Positions 17,396 through 26,193 of a DNA stretch of 64,000 nt are shown here, one piece after another. Made by a program: the position numbers and the translations under genes. This DNA comes from Amycolatopsis sp. NBC_01488 (lineage in GTDB: Bacteria; Actinomycetota; Actinomycetes; Mycobacteriales; Pseudonocardiaceae). Numbering within the stretch: the stretch's first letter is position 1; every line of letters starts with the position of its first letter. A model generated the notes under the pieces. The model ran no database searches. It worked only from the letters and a program-made list of their open reading frames with translations, and was not told where the DNA came from. The DNA is taken from positions 5,737,001 through 5,801,000 of the forward strand of contig NZ_CP109434.1 in NCBI RefSeq assembly GCF_036227105.1, given 5' to 3'.

Positions 17396-18332
17396 GGTCG
17401 TCGGCCGGCAGCCAGGCGTGCGCCGGGTCGTAGGCGCACCAGTCCTCTTCACGGCTGGTGCGCCCGGCCAGCGCCAGCAGCCTGCGCAGGGCCGGGCGCG
17501 CCTTCCCCCGCCGCCACACGAGCGACCACGGGAACAGCGGGGACGGCTCGAACGGCAGCACCCTCAGGTTGAGGTCGGGTGCCAGCTCCATGTCGGCGCC
17601 GGCGAGGGTGACGCGCCGCTTGCCGTACCGCGTCTGCTCGAGCGTGTGCCGCAGGTCGTAGCTGACGCCGGAGTCGTCGATCGGCACGCCGAACCGGCCG
17701 CACAGCTCGTCGAGGTACGACATCCACTCGGCGGGGCCGCTCGAGCCGGGCAGCCAGATGCCCTCGGCGCGCAGTTCGTCGAGCCGCAGCACGTCCGCAT
17801 TCGCAAGCGGGTGTTCCGGGGCGAGCAGCGCGACCAGCGGTTCGAGCCGGACCGTGCGGTGCTCCAGCTCGTCGGGCAGCGGCCTGCCGAAGCCGGTGAC
17901 GCGGCCGATGGCGACGTCCAGCTCCCCGGACAGCAGCGGCTCGACGGCGTTGGCGAACCCGCCGCCGGCGACCCGGTCGATCCGCAGCGCGGGCTCCCGC
18001 GCGGCGAGCCGGCGGAGCAGGAAGATCGGGGAGAGCCGGAAGTCGACGACGTCGAGGCGCAGCGGCCGGTCGTCGGCGCCCATCGCGGCCACCGCCGCGT
18101 CGGCCACCCGCACCAGCTCGCGCGCGTGCGGGAGGAAGCGCTCGCCGTCGGCGGTGAGCTCGACCGACCGGTTGGTGCGCAGGAACAACGGCGTCGCGAG
18201 CGTGTCCTCGAGCTTCCGGATCCGCTTCGACAACGCCTGCTGCGTGAGGAACAGCGTCTGGGCCGCGCGCCCGAAGTGGCGCTGGTCCGCGGTCACGACG
18301 AACGCCCGGACCTGGGCGAGGTCGAGGTCCAC
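17361..18332 (-). CDS. LysR-family transcriptional regulator
   Basis: A 323-residue LysR regulator. The N-terminal winged helix (residues 1-60: AQVRAFVVTADQRHFGRAA, then TQQALSKRIRKLE) is followed by a periplasmic-binding-like effector domain (~90-290). The C-terminal tail is basic and Trp-rich. It begins four bases after the thioesterase stop, so the two are likely cotranscribed from a promoter near 18.79 kb. The effector and targets are unknown; the adjacent hydrolase or thioesterase are candidate targets. Confidence 0.92.
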   Translation of the reverse strand: MDLDLAQVRAFVVTADQRHFGRAAQTLFLTQQALSKRIRKLEDTLATPLFLRTNRSVELTADGERFLPHARELVRVADAAVAAMGADDRPLRLDVVDFRLSPIFLLRRLAAREPALRIDRVAGGGFANAVEPLLSGELDVAIGRVTGFGRPLPDELEHRTVRLEPLVALLAPEHPLANADVLRLDELRAEGIWLPGSSGPAEWMSYLDELCGRFGVPIDDSGVSYDLRHTLEQTRYGKRRVTLAGADMELAPDLNLRVLPFEPSPLFPWSLVWRRGKARPALRRLLALAGRTSREEDWCAYDPAHAWLPADDLKPATAARTTR

Positions 18333-18336
18333 CGGC

Positions 18337-18777
18337 TCAGGCGCCCGGCGGGCGGTCCCGGACGACGCAGGTGAGCCGGGCGGTGCAGGTGCGCCTGCCC
18401 TCGTCGTCGGTCAGCACGATCTCCGCGGTGATGGTGCCGCGGCCGACGTGCAGCGGCGTCGCGACGCCGGTGACGGTGCCGGAGCGGACGGCGCGGTGGT
18501 GGGTGCAGGACAGCTCCAGCCCCATCGCGGCGCGGTCCGGGCCGGCGTTCAGCGCGGCCACGGTCGAGCCCAGCGCTTCGGCGAGCACCGCGTTCGCGCC
18601 GCCGTGCAGCAGGCCGTACGGCTGGAGGTTGCCCTCGACCGGGATGGTGCCGACCACGCGTTCGGCGGTGGCCTCCAGGAGCTTCATGCCGACCTTGTCG
18701 TTCAGCTGCTGGTCCGCGGCGGCCGGATCGATCCCGGCGTAGTTCTCGACCGCGACGTCTGCGGCGCGTTCGGTCAC
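18337..18777 (-). CDS. PaaI-family hot-dog thioesterase
   Basis: A 146-residue single hot-dog domain. The PaaI/YbaW-type active loop LLHGGANAVLAEALGS is present, with the HGG motif and the catalytic acid in AEA. Homologues hydrolyse acyl- or aryl-CoA thioesters as tetramers in the cytoplasm. It is divergent from polA. The same pairing of a PaaI-like thioesterase and polA occurs in other actinobacteria, which suggests ancestral linkage rather than shared function. Confidence 0.9.
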   Translation of the reverse strand: MTERAADVAVENYAGIDPAAADQQLNDKVGMKLLEATAERVVGTIPVEGNLQPYGLLHGGANAVLAEALGSTVAALNAGPDRAAMGLELSCTHHRAVRSGTVTGVATPLHVGRGTITAEIVLTDDEGRRTCTARLTCVVRDRPPGA

Positions 18778-18809
18778 GCAGTGCTCCTCTTCCTATGCGA
18801 CACGTAAGA

Positions 18810-18832
18810 GTGTCGGACCCTCAGCCTAGACT
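18810..18832 (+). promoter_or_regulatory. polA promoter, degenerate RecA-NDp-like element
   Basis: GTGTCGGAC, eight bases, then TAGACT (18827-18832), seven bases before the GTG start. The spacing equals that of the mycobacterial PafBC-dependent consensus TTGTCRGTG-N8-TAnnnT, but the upstream box has three mismatches. The -10/leaderless arrangement is solid; damage control is only a suggestion. Confidence 0.4.
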
Positions 18833-18839
18833 CGGCCCC

Positions 18840-21581
18840 GTGAGCCCGAGTGAGAAGACGACCGTTGCCAACGCCACAGGAACCACCAGCCTGGCCGAGC
18901 GGCCGAAGCTGCTGCTGATCGACGGCCATTCGATGGCCTACCGCGCGTTCTTCGCGCTGCCCGCCGAGAACTTCAAGACGAAGACCGGGCAGGTCACGAA
19001 CGCGGTCTTCGGGTTCACCTCGATGCTCATCAACCTCCTGCGCGACGAGGCGCCGACCCACCTCGCGGTGGCGTTCGACCTCTCGCGCAAGACGTTCCGC
19101 TCGGAGACCTACGCCGACTACAAGGCGAACCGGAGCACGACGCCGGACGAGTTCCGCGGCCAGGTGGACCTGGTCAAGGAGGTCCTCGACGTGCTCGGCA
19201 TCCCGTCGCTGGTCAAGGAGAACTTCGAAGCCGACGACATCATCGCCACGCTCACGACCCAGGCGACGGCCGACGGCTTCGACGTCCTCATCTGTACCGG
19301 CGACCGCGACGCGCTGCAGCTGGTCACCGAGCACGTCACCGTGCTGTACCCGAAGCGCGGCGTCTCCGAGATGACCCGGTTCACGCCGGACGCCGTCGAG
19401 GAGAAGTACGGGCTCACCCCGCGGCAGTACCCGGACTTCGCCGCGCTGCGCGGCGACCCGTCGGACAACCTGCCGAGCATCCCCGGCGTCGGCGAGAAGA
19501 CGGCGGCGAAGTGGATCAAGCAGTTCGGTTCGCTCGACGACCTGATCGACCGGGTGGACGAGGTCAAGGGCAAGGTCGGCGACGCGCTGCGGGCGCACCT
19601 CAGCGCCGTCACCCTGAACCGCCAGCTGACCGAGCTGATCCGGGACGTCGAGCTGGAGGTCGGGCCGTCCGGGCTGGAGCTGCGCCCGTGGGATCGCGAG
19701 GCGGTGCACGCGCTGTTCGACGAGCTGGAGTTCCGCGTGCTGCGGGACCGGCTGTTCGCGACGCTGCAGAGCGCCGAGCCGGAGGCCGACGAAGGTTTCG
19801 AGGTGTCGGGGGCCGCCCTCGCGCCGGGCGCGCTGTCGGCGTGGCTCGCGGCGCACGCGGGCGAAGGCGAGCCGGTGGCGCTGGCCTTCCGCACCGTGGG
19901 CACGTCGGTCCGGTCCGACCTGCGCGCGGTCGCCTTCGCCTCGGCGGACGGCGAAGGCGCGTACGTCGACGTGACGGCGATGGACCAGGCCGACGACGCC
20001 GCGCTCGCCGCGTGGCTGGCCGACCCGAAGATCCGCAAGACCGGCCACGACCTCAAGGTCCCGCTGCACGCGATCCGCTCGCGCGGCTGGGCCCTCTCCG
20101 GGCTCGCCATGGACACCGCGCTGGCCGCGTACCTCGTGCGGCCCGGGCAGCGCACGTTCGAGCTGGACGACCTCGCGCTGCGCTACCTGCACCGCGAGCT
20201 GCGCTCGGAGACCGACGGCGGCGACGGGCAGCTGTCCCTGCTCGACGGCGGCGCGGAAGGCCTGGAGCAGAAGGAGATCGACGAAGAGCTGGTCAAGGCC
20301 CGCGCGATCTTCGAGCTGGCCGGCGCGCTCGAGAAGGAGCTCGAGCAGATCGGCGGCGCGCGGCTGCTCGCCGAGCTGGAGCTGCCGCTGCTGGAGGTCA
20401 TCACCGAGCTGGAGATCGCCGGCGTCGCCGTCGACCTGGAGCAGCTGACCACGCTCGAGGCGCACTACCTCTCGCGCGTCACGCAGGCCGCCGAAGAGGC
20501 GTACGCGGTGATCGGCAAGCAGATCAACCTCGGCTCGCCGAAGCAGCTGCAGGTTGTGCTGTTCGACGAGCTCGGCATGCCGAAGACCAAGCGCACCAAG
20601 ACCGGCTACACCACCGACGCCGAGGCGCTGCAGGGCCTGTTCGAGAAGACCGAGCACCCGTTCCTGCAGCACATGCTGGAGCACCGGGACGCGACGAAGT
20701 TGCGCACGACCGTCGAGGGCCTGATCAAGTCCGTCGCCGACGACGGCCGCATCCACACCACGCTGCTGCAGACCATCGCGGCCACCGGGCGGCTGTCCTC
20801 GACCGAGCCGAACCTGCAGAACATCCCGGTCCGCACCGAGGAAGGCCGCCGCATCCGCGACGCGTTCGTGGTCGGGGAGGGCTACTCCGAGCTGATGACC
20901 GCGGACTACAGCCAGATCGAGATGCGGATCATGGCGCACCTCTCGAAGGACGAGGGCCTCATCGAGGCGTTCAACAGCGGCGAGGACCTGCACACGTTCG
21001 TCGCGTCGCGGGCGTTCTCGCTGCCGCCGGAGGAGATCACGCCGGAGCTGCGCTACCGCGTCAAGGCGATGTCGTACGGCCTCGCGTACGGGCTGTCGGC
21101 GTACGGGCTTTCGCAGCAGCTGCGCATTTCCACCGAGGACGCGAAGTCCCAGATGGAGGCGTACTTCGCCCGCTTCGGCGGCGTGCGCGACTACCTCCAC
21201 TCAGTGGTCGGCGAAGCGGCGAAGTGCGGGTACACGGAGACGATCTTCGGCCGCCGCCGCTACCTGCCGGACCTCAACAGCGACAACCGCCAGCGCCGCG
21301 AGATGGCCGAGCGGATGGCGCTCAACGCCCCGATCCAGGGCAGCGCGGCCGACATCATCAAGGTCGCGATGCTCAACGTCCACCGGGCGCTGGTCGAGGC
21401 GAAGCTGAAGAGCCGGATCCTGCTGCAGGTGCACGACGAACTGGTGCTCGAGGTCGCCGAAGGCGAGCGCGAGCAGTTGGAGAAGCTGGTGCGTGACGGC
21501 ATGGGCTCGGCCTACGAGCTGGCGGTGCCGCTGGAGGTTTCGGTCGGCTACGGCCGGTCCTGGAACGACGCGGCGCACTGA
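18840..21581 (+). CDS. polA: DNA polymerase I
   Basis: A 913-residue family A polymerase. Residues ~20-310 are the 5'-3' exonuclease (DGHSMAYRAFFALP, TGDRDALQL, GDPSDNLPSIPGVGEKTA). The middle domain (~330-520) keeps the exonuclease fold but lacks the acidic DxE start, so proofreading is presumably absent, as in mycobacterial PolI. The polymerase domain has TGRLSSTEPNLQNIPVR, ADYSQIEMRIMAHLS and VHDELVLEV. It does gap filling in excision repair and Okazaki fragment maturation. GTG 18840 is chosen because a TAGACT -10 lies seven bases upstream (leaderless); ATG 18795 would start inside the promoter. Confidence 0.96.
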   Translation: MSPSEKTTVANATGTTSLAERPKLLLIDGHSMAYRAFFALPAENFKTKTGQVTNAVFGFTSMLINLLRDEAPTHLAVAFDLSRKTFRSETYADYKANRSTTPDEFRGQVDLVKEVLDVLGIPSLVKENFEADDIIATLTTQATADGFDVLICTGDRDALQLVTEHVTVLYPKRGVSEMTRFTPDAVEEKYGLTPRQYPDFAALRGDPSDNLPSIPGVGEKTAAKWIKQFGSLDDLIDRVDEVKGKVGDALRAHLSAVTLNRQLTELIRDVELEVGPSGLELRPWDREAVHALFDELEFRVLRDRLFATLQSAEPEADEGFEVSGAALAPGALSAWLAAHAGEGEPVALAFRTVGTSVRSDLRAVAFASADGEGAYVDVTAMDQADDAALAAWLADPKIRKTGHDLKVPLHAIRSRGWALSGLAMDTALAAYLVRPGQRTFELDDLALRYLHRELRSETDGGDGQLSLLDGGAEGLEQKEIDEELVKARAIFELAGALEKELEQIGGARLLAELELPLLEVITELEIAGVAVDLEQLTTLEAHYLSRVTQAAEEAYAVIGKQINLGSPKQLQVVLFDELGMPKTKRTKTGYTTDAEALQGLFEKTEHPFLQHMLEHRDATKLRTTVEGLIKSVADDGRIHTTLLQTIAATGRLSSTEPNLQNIPVRTEEGRRIRDAFVVGEGYSELMTADYSQIEMRIMAHLSKDEGLIEAFNSGEDLHTFVASRAFSLPPEEITPELRYRVKAMSYGLAYGLSAYGLSQQLRISTEDAKSQMEAYFARFGGVRDYLHSVVGEAAKCGYTETIFGRRRYLPDLNSDNRQRREMAERMALNAPIQGSAADIIKVAMLNVHRALVEAKLKSRILLQVHDELVLEVAEGEREQLEKLVRDGMGSAYELAVPLEVSVGYGRSWNDAAH

Positions 21582-21590
21582 GTTCACTCC

Positions 21591-21622
21591 GCGCCACGGC
21601 CCGGATCACCGGGTCGTGGCGC
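21591..21622 (+). terminator. Terminator after polA
   Basis: A 14-bp stem (21591-21604 with 21609-21622, one G-T pair) and an ATCA loop begin ten bases after the polA stop. The remaining gap to 21877 shows only the promoter of the next gene. Confidence 0.75.
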
Positions 21623-21877
21623 GGGCGGACGCCCCGGGGGAGCGCGATCTTCGGCCGCGTCTGACGGTCAAGCGGTGCAGTGCCGGGTGATCTTTCGGGC
21701 AGACCGCCGGACGGCGCCCTCGTCCCGCTGAGCGGTCTCCACGGGCTCCGCGCACTCATCCGCGCACAAAAACCGTTGGCATTGCGACGAACGGAGGACT
21801 CCGTTCGGGTGAGCCATTACTGCTGGGTAGGGAGGTCGGCGCCCACCGCGTGGCGATCACGGCGTAGGGTCCGCCGA

Positions 21878-23488
21878 ATGGGGTTCGAGCGTGAGCGACG
21901 ACGCTGGCGGGTCCGGCTGCACGACGAACTCGGCCGGGTGTGCGGAGCGGGTACGGTTCTCGACGAGTACCACGTTCTCACGAGCGCGCACGTCGTCGAA
22001 ACGGCCGGGGGGCCACGCTCCTCGCTGAGCGTCGACTTCGTCGGCCTGGCCGAGGCGATGCCCGGCACGGCAGGCGTCGTCGAAGGCTGCTGGGTGCCCT
22101 CCGACGGCGGTGGCCGCGGCGATCTCGCCGTGCTGCGGCTCGACCGTCCCGAATCCCGCGTCTTCCGCGCGCCGCTGCACCGCATGCCGCTGGGTGAGCA
22201 CCAGCTGGTGCGCGCCTTCGGCTTCCCGCCGGGCTCGGTCGGCCGCTGGACGCACGCCCGGCTCGGCGGCCCCGAGCACCCCGGCGGTCCCGGCGGCGAG
22301 TGGGTGCGGCTGTTCCGCACCGCCGAAGCCGAACCGCTCGGCCCCGGCTTCGGTGGCACGGCCGTGCTCGACGAGGCGACCGGGCACGTCGTCGGCGTGG
22401 TCGTCGGCAAGGACACCGGCACCTGGATGATCCCCGTCGAGACGATGCTCGGGCACCTGCCGCAGCTGAGCATCTGGTCCTCGGGCAGCCCGGCGGTCGA
22501 CGCCAGCTTCTCGCGCCCGGTCGGCGAAGCCGTCGACGTCTCCTTCGTGCAGCGCGTCGCCGACTGGTTCGCCAAGGCCGAGCCCGGCACGGTCTGGGTC
22601 GTCGACACCGGCGAGGCCGGTTCGCCGGTCGCCGCGGCGCTGCGGTTCGGGATCGTCCTCGCCGACCGCGAACGCTCCCTCGGCGTGGCCGGCCTGCCGC
22701 CCGCGCTCGGCGAGATGCCGCCGGCGGGCAGCGTCGACCTCGCCGTCGACGCCACCGGCCGCACCGCCGACGCCGTCCGCCACCGGATCGCCGACCGGCT
22801 CACGACCGGGGTCGCGGGCCGCACCCTCGTCGTCGACGCGATCGACGACTCCGCCGAACCCGACCGGCTCGTCGGCGAGGTGCTGGCCCCGCTCGCCGGC
22901 CGCGCGGCCGAGCTCGGCATCCGCCTGCTGCTCGGCTTCCGGGACGAGTCTTCGCCCGGGGCCGTGGCGGTGCGGGCGAGCACGGTCGGCGCCCGCCCGG
23001 CCCCGGACGACCTCGCGGGCCGGCTCGACGTGCTGACCCAGTCGGTCGAGGAGCTCGCCGAGATCGAGGCGTACCAGCTGCGCGTGGCGACGCGGTTCAC
23101 CGGCGTCGCGATGCTGCCGGCCCGGGCGCAGCGGCTGCGCGGCGCGCTGAAGCAGCTGCGCTCGGCCGAGGTCGACGGCGACGCGGAGTGGGTCGAGAAG
23201 CACATCGACGGCCACGAGCACGCGGTCGCCCCGGCGGTCGAGGACGGCCGCCGCCAGCGCGCGGTCCTCGACGGCCTGGTCGCCCGCCGCGAAGAGTTGC
23301 GAGCGCGCCTGGCCGCCGACAACGAACTCGCGCGCGAGCACGGCCTGGCGCGCGACCCGGAGCTGGAGCAGGCGTACGTACCGGCGAAGAGGCTGCTGAT
23401 CGACGGCCCCTGCGAGCTGACGGCGGCGGCCACAGCAGTCGACACCTACGCGGCGGCGGTCCGGGCCCGCATCGAAGACCGCGGCTGA
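21878..23488 (+). CDS. Trypsin-fold pseudoprotease with degenerate NTPase-like C-terminus
   Basis: 536 residues. Residues 1-190 are a trypsin-like fold: His38 in VLTSAHVVE and Asp82 in GRGDLAVLRLD are present. The expected GxSGG is GFGGTAV, with Gly159 at the serine position, so proteolysis should be lost. A region from ~225 (FVQRVADWFA...VWVVDTGEAGSPVAAAL) resembles a P-loop NTPase whose Walker A lacks the GK[ST], followed by a Walker-B-like TLVVDAIDDS. The last 150 residues are charged and helical. There is no signal peptide. ATG 21878 follows TAGGGT by seven bases. Trypsin-like domains fused to NTPases occur in predicted actinobacterial conflict or signalling systems; a role here is inference. 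Confidence 0.75.
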   Translation: MGFERERRRWRVRLHDELGRVCGAGTVLDEYHVLTSAHVVETAGGPRSSLSVDFVGLAEAMPGTAGVVEGCWVPSDGGGRGDLAVLRLDRPESRVFRAPLHRMPLGEHQLVRAFGFPPGSVGRWTHARLGGPEHPGGPGGEWVRLFRTAEAEPLGPGFGGTAVLDEATGHVVGVVVGKDTGTWMIPVETMLGHLPQLSIWSSGSPAVDASFSRPVGEAVDVSFVQRVADWFAKAEPGTVWVVDTGEAGSPVAAALRFGIVLADRERSLGVAGLPPALGEMPPAGSVDLAVDATGRTADAVRHRIADRLTTGVAGRTLVVDAIDDSAEPDRLVGEVLAPLAGRAAELGIRLLLGFRDESSPGAVAVRASTVGARPAPDDLAGRLDVLTQSVEELAEIEAYQLRVATRFTGVAMLPARAQRLRGALKQLRSAEVDGDAEWVEKHIDGHEHAVAPAVEDGRRQRAVLDGLVARREELRARLAADNELAREHGLARDPELEQAYVPAKRLLIDGPCELTAAATAVDTYAAAVRARIEDRG

Positions 23489-23516
23489 CCGAGAGCCGCG
23501 GCTTTCGGGCGCGGAA

Positions 23517-23539
23517 CTGTCGGTGCCGGCCGGTAAAGT
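23517..23539 (+). promoter_or_regulatory. PafBC/RecA-NDp-type promoter box 1 (no gene downstream)
   Basis: CTGTCGGTG, eight bases, TAAAGT matches the mycobacterial damage promoter TTGTCRGTG-N8-TAnnnT in all but the first base. No gene follows on this strand; the next CDS is convergent. Confidence 0.5.
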
Positions 23540-23626
23540 AGAGAACGGGGGGCGCCCCGCGGGCTGGTCCACGAGCTGCGCGGGCCGCCTCGGCCGAGCG
23601 CCCCATCCACCGCGTTCGGCGCCGGA

Positions 23627-23649
23627 TTGTCGGTGTCGAGCGGTAGCGT
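23627..23649 (+). promoter_or_regulatory. PafBC/RecA-NDp-type promoter box 2 (no gene downstream)
   Basis: TTGTCGGTG, eight bases, TAGCGT is a perfect match to the consensus. It repeats box 1 about 110 bp upstream together with the following GGAAACCGGGGGG-like segment, so a promoter-containing unit was duplicated. Confidence 0.55.
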
Positions 23650-23728
23650 GGAAACCGGGGGGCCCCGCGAGCGGCGCCGGACTGGTGCAGCAACGGTCGT
23701 CTGAACCGGCCAAGTCCGGCGACCGTCC

Positions 23729-24301
23729 TCAGCGGCGGCCGAGCCCCCGGATCAGCACCATCACCGCTTCCCGCACCTCCGCCCGCGTCCGCTGCGGGCC
23801 GAACACCTGCCAGTCCAGCGCCACCACCAGCATCGTGCCGAACAGACCGGCCGCCGCCGTCGGGATCTCGACGCCGTCCGGGAGGCGGCCGGCTGCCTCC
23901 AGCCGGGACAGCTGGCCCTTCACGATCGAGATGATCTCCTCGCGCAGCAGGGAAAGCGTGCCGTGCCACTGGCCCGGCGTCCGCCACAGCTCGCTCACCA
24001 GGATCTGCGAAAACCCCGGGTAGCTCGCGATGAACTCCAGCGTCGTGTCGACCTGCGCCTCGATCACGTCCAGCGGATCAGCGTCGGACACGGCCGAGCG
24101 CAGTCGCCCGGCCAGCATGTCGACGCCGTAGCGCAGCAGGCCGTCGACCAGGCCGTCCTTCGAACCGAAGTTGTAGTAGACCGTGCCCTTCGCGACGCCT
24201 GCCTCGGCGGCGATGTCGTCGACCGTCAACCCCACCAGGCCCCGGCTCTTCGACAGGCGCAGGGTGGCCTCGAAGAGCTTCTGCTTCGTCCCGCCGCTCA
24301 C
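23729..24301 (-). CDS. TetR-family regulator of the YhgE operon
   Basis: A 190-residue TetR regulator. The HTH is in the first 55 residues (GLTVDDIAAEAGVAKGTVYY, then NFGSKDGL), followed by an all-helical ligand domain. GTG 24301 overlaps the transporter stop (GTGA), so it is the last gene of a three-gene minus-strand operon. The frame is open slightly 5' of this start but inside the transporter gene. It probably represses the operon by binding the 26-bp palindrome at 26894-26919, a standard arrangement for TetR-controlled efflux. Ligand unknown. Confidence 0.9.
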   Translation of the reverse strand: MSGGTKQKLFEATLRLSKSRGLVGLTVDDIAAEAGVAKGTVYYNFGSKDGLVDGLLRYGVDMLAGRLRSAVSDADPLDVIEAQVDTTLEFIASYPGFSQILVSELWRTPGQWHGTLSLLREEIISIVKGQLSRLEAAGRLPDGVEIPTAAAGLFGTMLVVALDWQVFGPQRTRAEVREAVMVLIRGLGRR

Positions 24302-26193
24302 AGGCTCAACTCGGGCTTGAGCGCGGACACCGTCCAAACGCGACGGTTGCGCGCGGCCAGGGTGGACACCAGGATCCCGCCGACGAGGTACGCCAGCAGC
24401 ACGCCGATGTCACCCAGGATCTGCACGGTGGCGCCGCTGTAGAACAGGTGGCGGAAGCCGTCGATCGCGTAGCCCATCGGCAGCACGACGTGCAGCGGGT
24501 ACAGCGCGTCCGGGATGGTCTGCCACGGGAACGTCCCACCCGCGCTGACCAGCTGCAGCACCAGCAGCACGAGCCCGAGGAACTTCCCGACCGCGCCGAA
24601 GAACGCGTTGAGCGCGTGCACCACCGACGTGAACGTCAGCGACACCAGCACGGCGAACCCGATCGCGCCCAGCGGGTGCGCGATGTGGATGCCGACCAGC
24701 CACGTCACCGCGCCGAACAGGACGATCACCTGCGCGACGCCGAGCAGCGCCGAGGACAGCCAGCCGCCGACGGCGACCCGGAGCGGCGCCGCGCCCGCGG
24801 TCAGCGCGCGGGTCGAGAGCGGCCGCAGGATCAGGAAGAGCACGAACGCGCCGATCCACGTGGCCAGCGAGATGAAGAACGGCGCGAGCCCGGCGCCGTA
24901 CGTCCCCGCCGACGCCTCGCCGTTGGCGTTGACCGCCACCGGGTCGGCAATGGTGTTGGCCGTTGCGTTGCGGGTCGGGTCGTCCGGGTTCGGGATTTCC
25001 TTGAGCCCGGCCGAAAGCCCGTCACGCAGCTTCACCGCGCCGTCGGCGAGCTGGTTCGTGCCGGTGACGGCCGTCTTCTCGCCGTCGTTGAGCTGCGAAG
25101 CACCGTCGCGCAGCTGGTTCGCACCGTCGGACGCCTGCGCGATGCCGCTCGTCAGCTGCGGGGACGCGGCGGCGAGCTTGGCCGCGCCGTCGGAGACCTG
25201 CCGGGCGCCGTCGGCGAGCTTCGCGAGGTCGCCGTTGGCCTGCTGGATCTTGCCGTTCGCCTGGTCGACCGGGGAGCGCAGCTGGTCGGCCTTCGCGAGG
25301 ATCGCCTGGACTTCGCTCTCCGGCACGCCCGCGTTGCGCAGGTCGGTCTGGAGCTGGCTGCGGTAGGCATCGAGCTTGCCCTGGATGTCGGACGACGCCG
25401 TCGCGGCCAGGGACGCCGCGTCGGCGACCTTCTGGTCCCCGGCGGCGACCTGCGAAGCGCCGTTGGCGAGCTGCTGGGTCTGCGAGGGCAGGGAAGCGGT
25501 GCTGCTCTTGAGCGTGCCCAGGCCGGTCGCGAGCGTCGACGAGCCGTCCGCGAGCTTGGCCGCGCCGTCGGCCAGCTGCTGCTGACCGGACTTCAGCTGT
25601 GAAGCGCCGTCGGCGAGCTGTGCCGCGCCGGTCGAGGCCTCCTGGATCTTGCCGTAGATCGTGGAGAAGCCGACCAGGAACCGGTCCGCGGCCTCGCTGC
25701 CGACCTTCTCCGCGATCGTCTTGCGGACCTGCTCGGCCACCTGCTTCGCGATGGTGCCGGACAGGTAGTTGTTGGCGTCGTTGGTGGTCAGCGTGATGGT
25801 CGCCTGCTGCGGCTGGAAGTTGCCGACCGAGAGCAGCGCGGCGGAGAAGCCGCTGGGGATGCCGATCGCGAACGAGTACTTGTCGTCGCGGACGCCGTCG
25901 CGCGCCTCCTGCTCGGACACCTCGTGCCACTGGAAGGTGCCGGACTTGACGAGCTCGTCGGTCACCTCGCGGCCGACGTTGCGCTGCTGGCCGCTCGAGT
26001 CCTTCGCGCCGGTGTCGCTGGTGAAGACGGCGGCGGGCAGCTTGTCGAGGCGGCCGTAAGGGTCGTAGTTCGCGTAGAGGTAGAAGGACGCGTAGAGCAG
26101 CGGCACCAGCACGAGCGCGACCAGCGCCAGCTTGGGCATCGTGCCGGTGGAGAGGCGGCGCAGCTCGTTGCGCGCGATCCGGAGGACGTTCAT
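24298..26193 (-). CDS. YhgE/Pip-family ABC-2 type membrane protein
   Basis: A 631-residue YhgE/Pip protein. One N-terminal membrane segment (~21-42) precedes a long extracellular domain (~45-430) packed with LADGAxxLxxG-type heptad repeats expected to form a coiled coil. Five or six membrane segments follow (~435-620) in ABC-2/MMPL-like order (FLILRPLSTRAL, GGTFPWQTIPDALYPL, LPMGYAIDGFRHL). Homologues include phage infection protein Pip and the mycobacterial YhgE exporters. It is coupled by ATGA overlap to an ATPase-like gene upstream and by GTGA overlap to TetR downstream. Likely an exporter or envelope protein; substrate unknown. Confidence 0.9.
   Translation of the reverse strand: MNVLRIARNELRRLSTGTMPKLALVALVLVPLLYASFYLYANYDPYGRLDKLPAAVFTSDTGAKDSSGQQRNVGREVTDELVKSGTFQWHEVSEQEARDGVRDDKYSFAIGIPSGFSAALLSVGNFQPQQATITLTTNDANNYLSGTIAKQVAEQVRKTIAEKVGSEAADRFLVGFSTIYGKIQEASTGAAQLADGASQLKSGQQQLADGAAKLADGSSTLATGLGTLKSSTASLPSQTQQLANGASQVAAGDQKVADAASLAATASSDIQGKLDAYRSQLQTDLRNAGVPESEVQAILAKADQLRSPVDQANGKIQQANGDLAKLADGARQVSDGAAKLAAASPQLTSGIAQASDGANQLRDGASQLNDGEKTAVTGTNQLADGAVKLRDGLSAGLKEIPNPDDPTRNATANTIADPVAVNANGEASAGTYGAGLAPFFISLATWIGAFVLFLILRPLSTRALTAGAAPLRVAVGGWLSSALLGVAQVIVLFGAVTWLVGIHIAHPLGAIGFAVLVSLTFTSVVHALNAFFGAVGKFLGLVLLVLQLVSAGGTFPWQTIPDALYPLHVVLPMGYAIDGFRHLFYSGATVQILGDIGVLLAYLVGGILVSTLAARNRRVWTVSALKPELSL

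Noticed and set aside
18774..21200. An 808-codon open frame antisense to polA
   Set aside because: It lies entirely opposite polA, is rich in Arg/Asp/Leu/Gln with no domain motif, and arises from high third-position GC.
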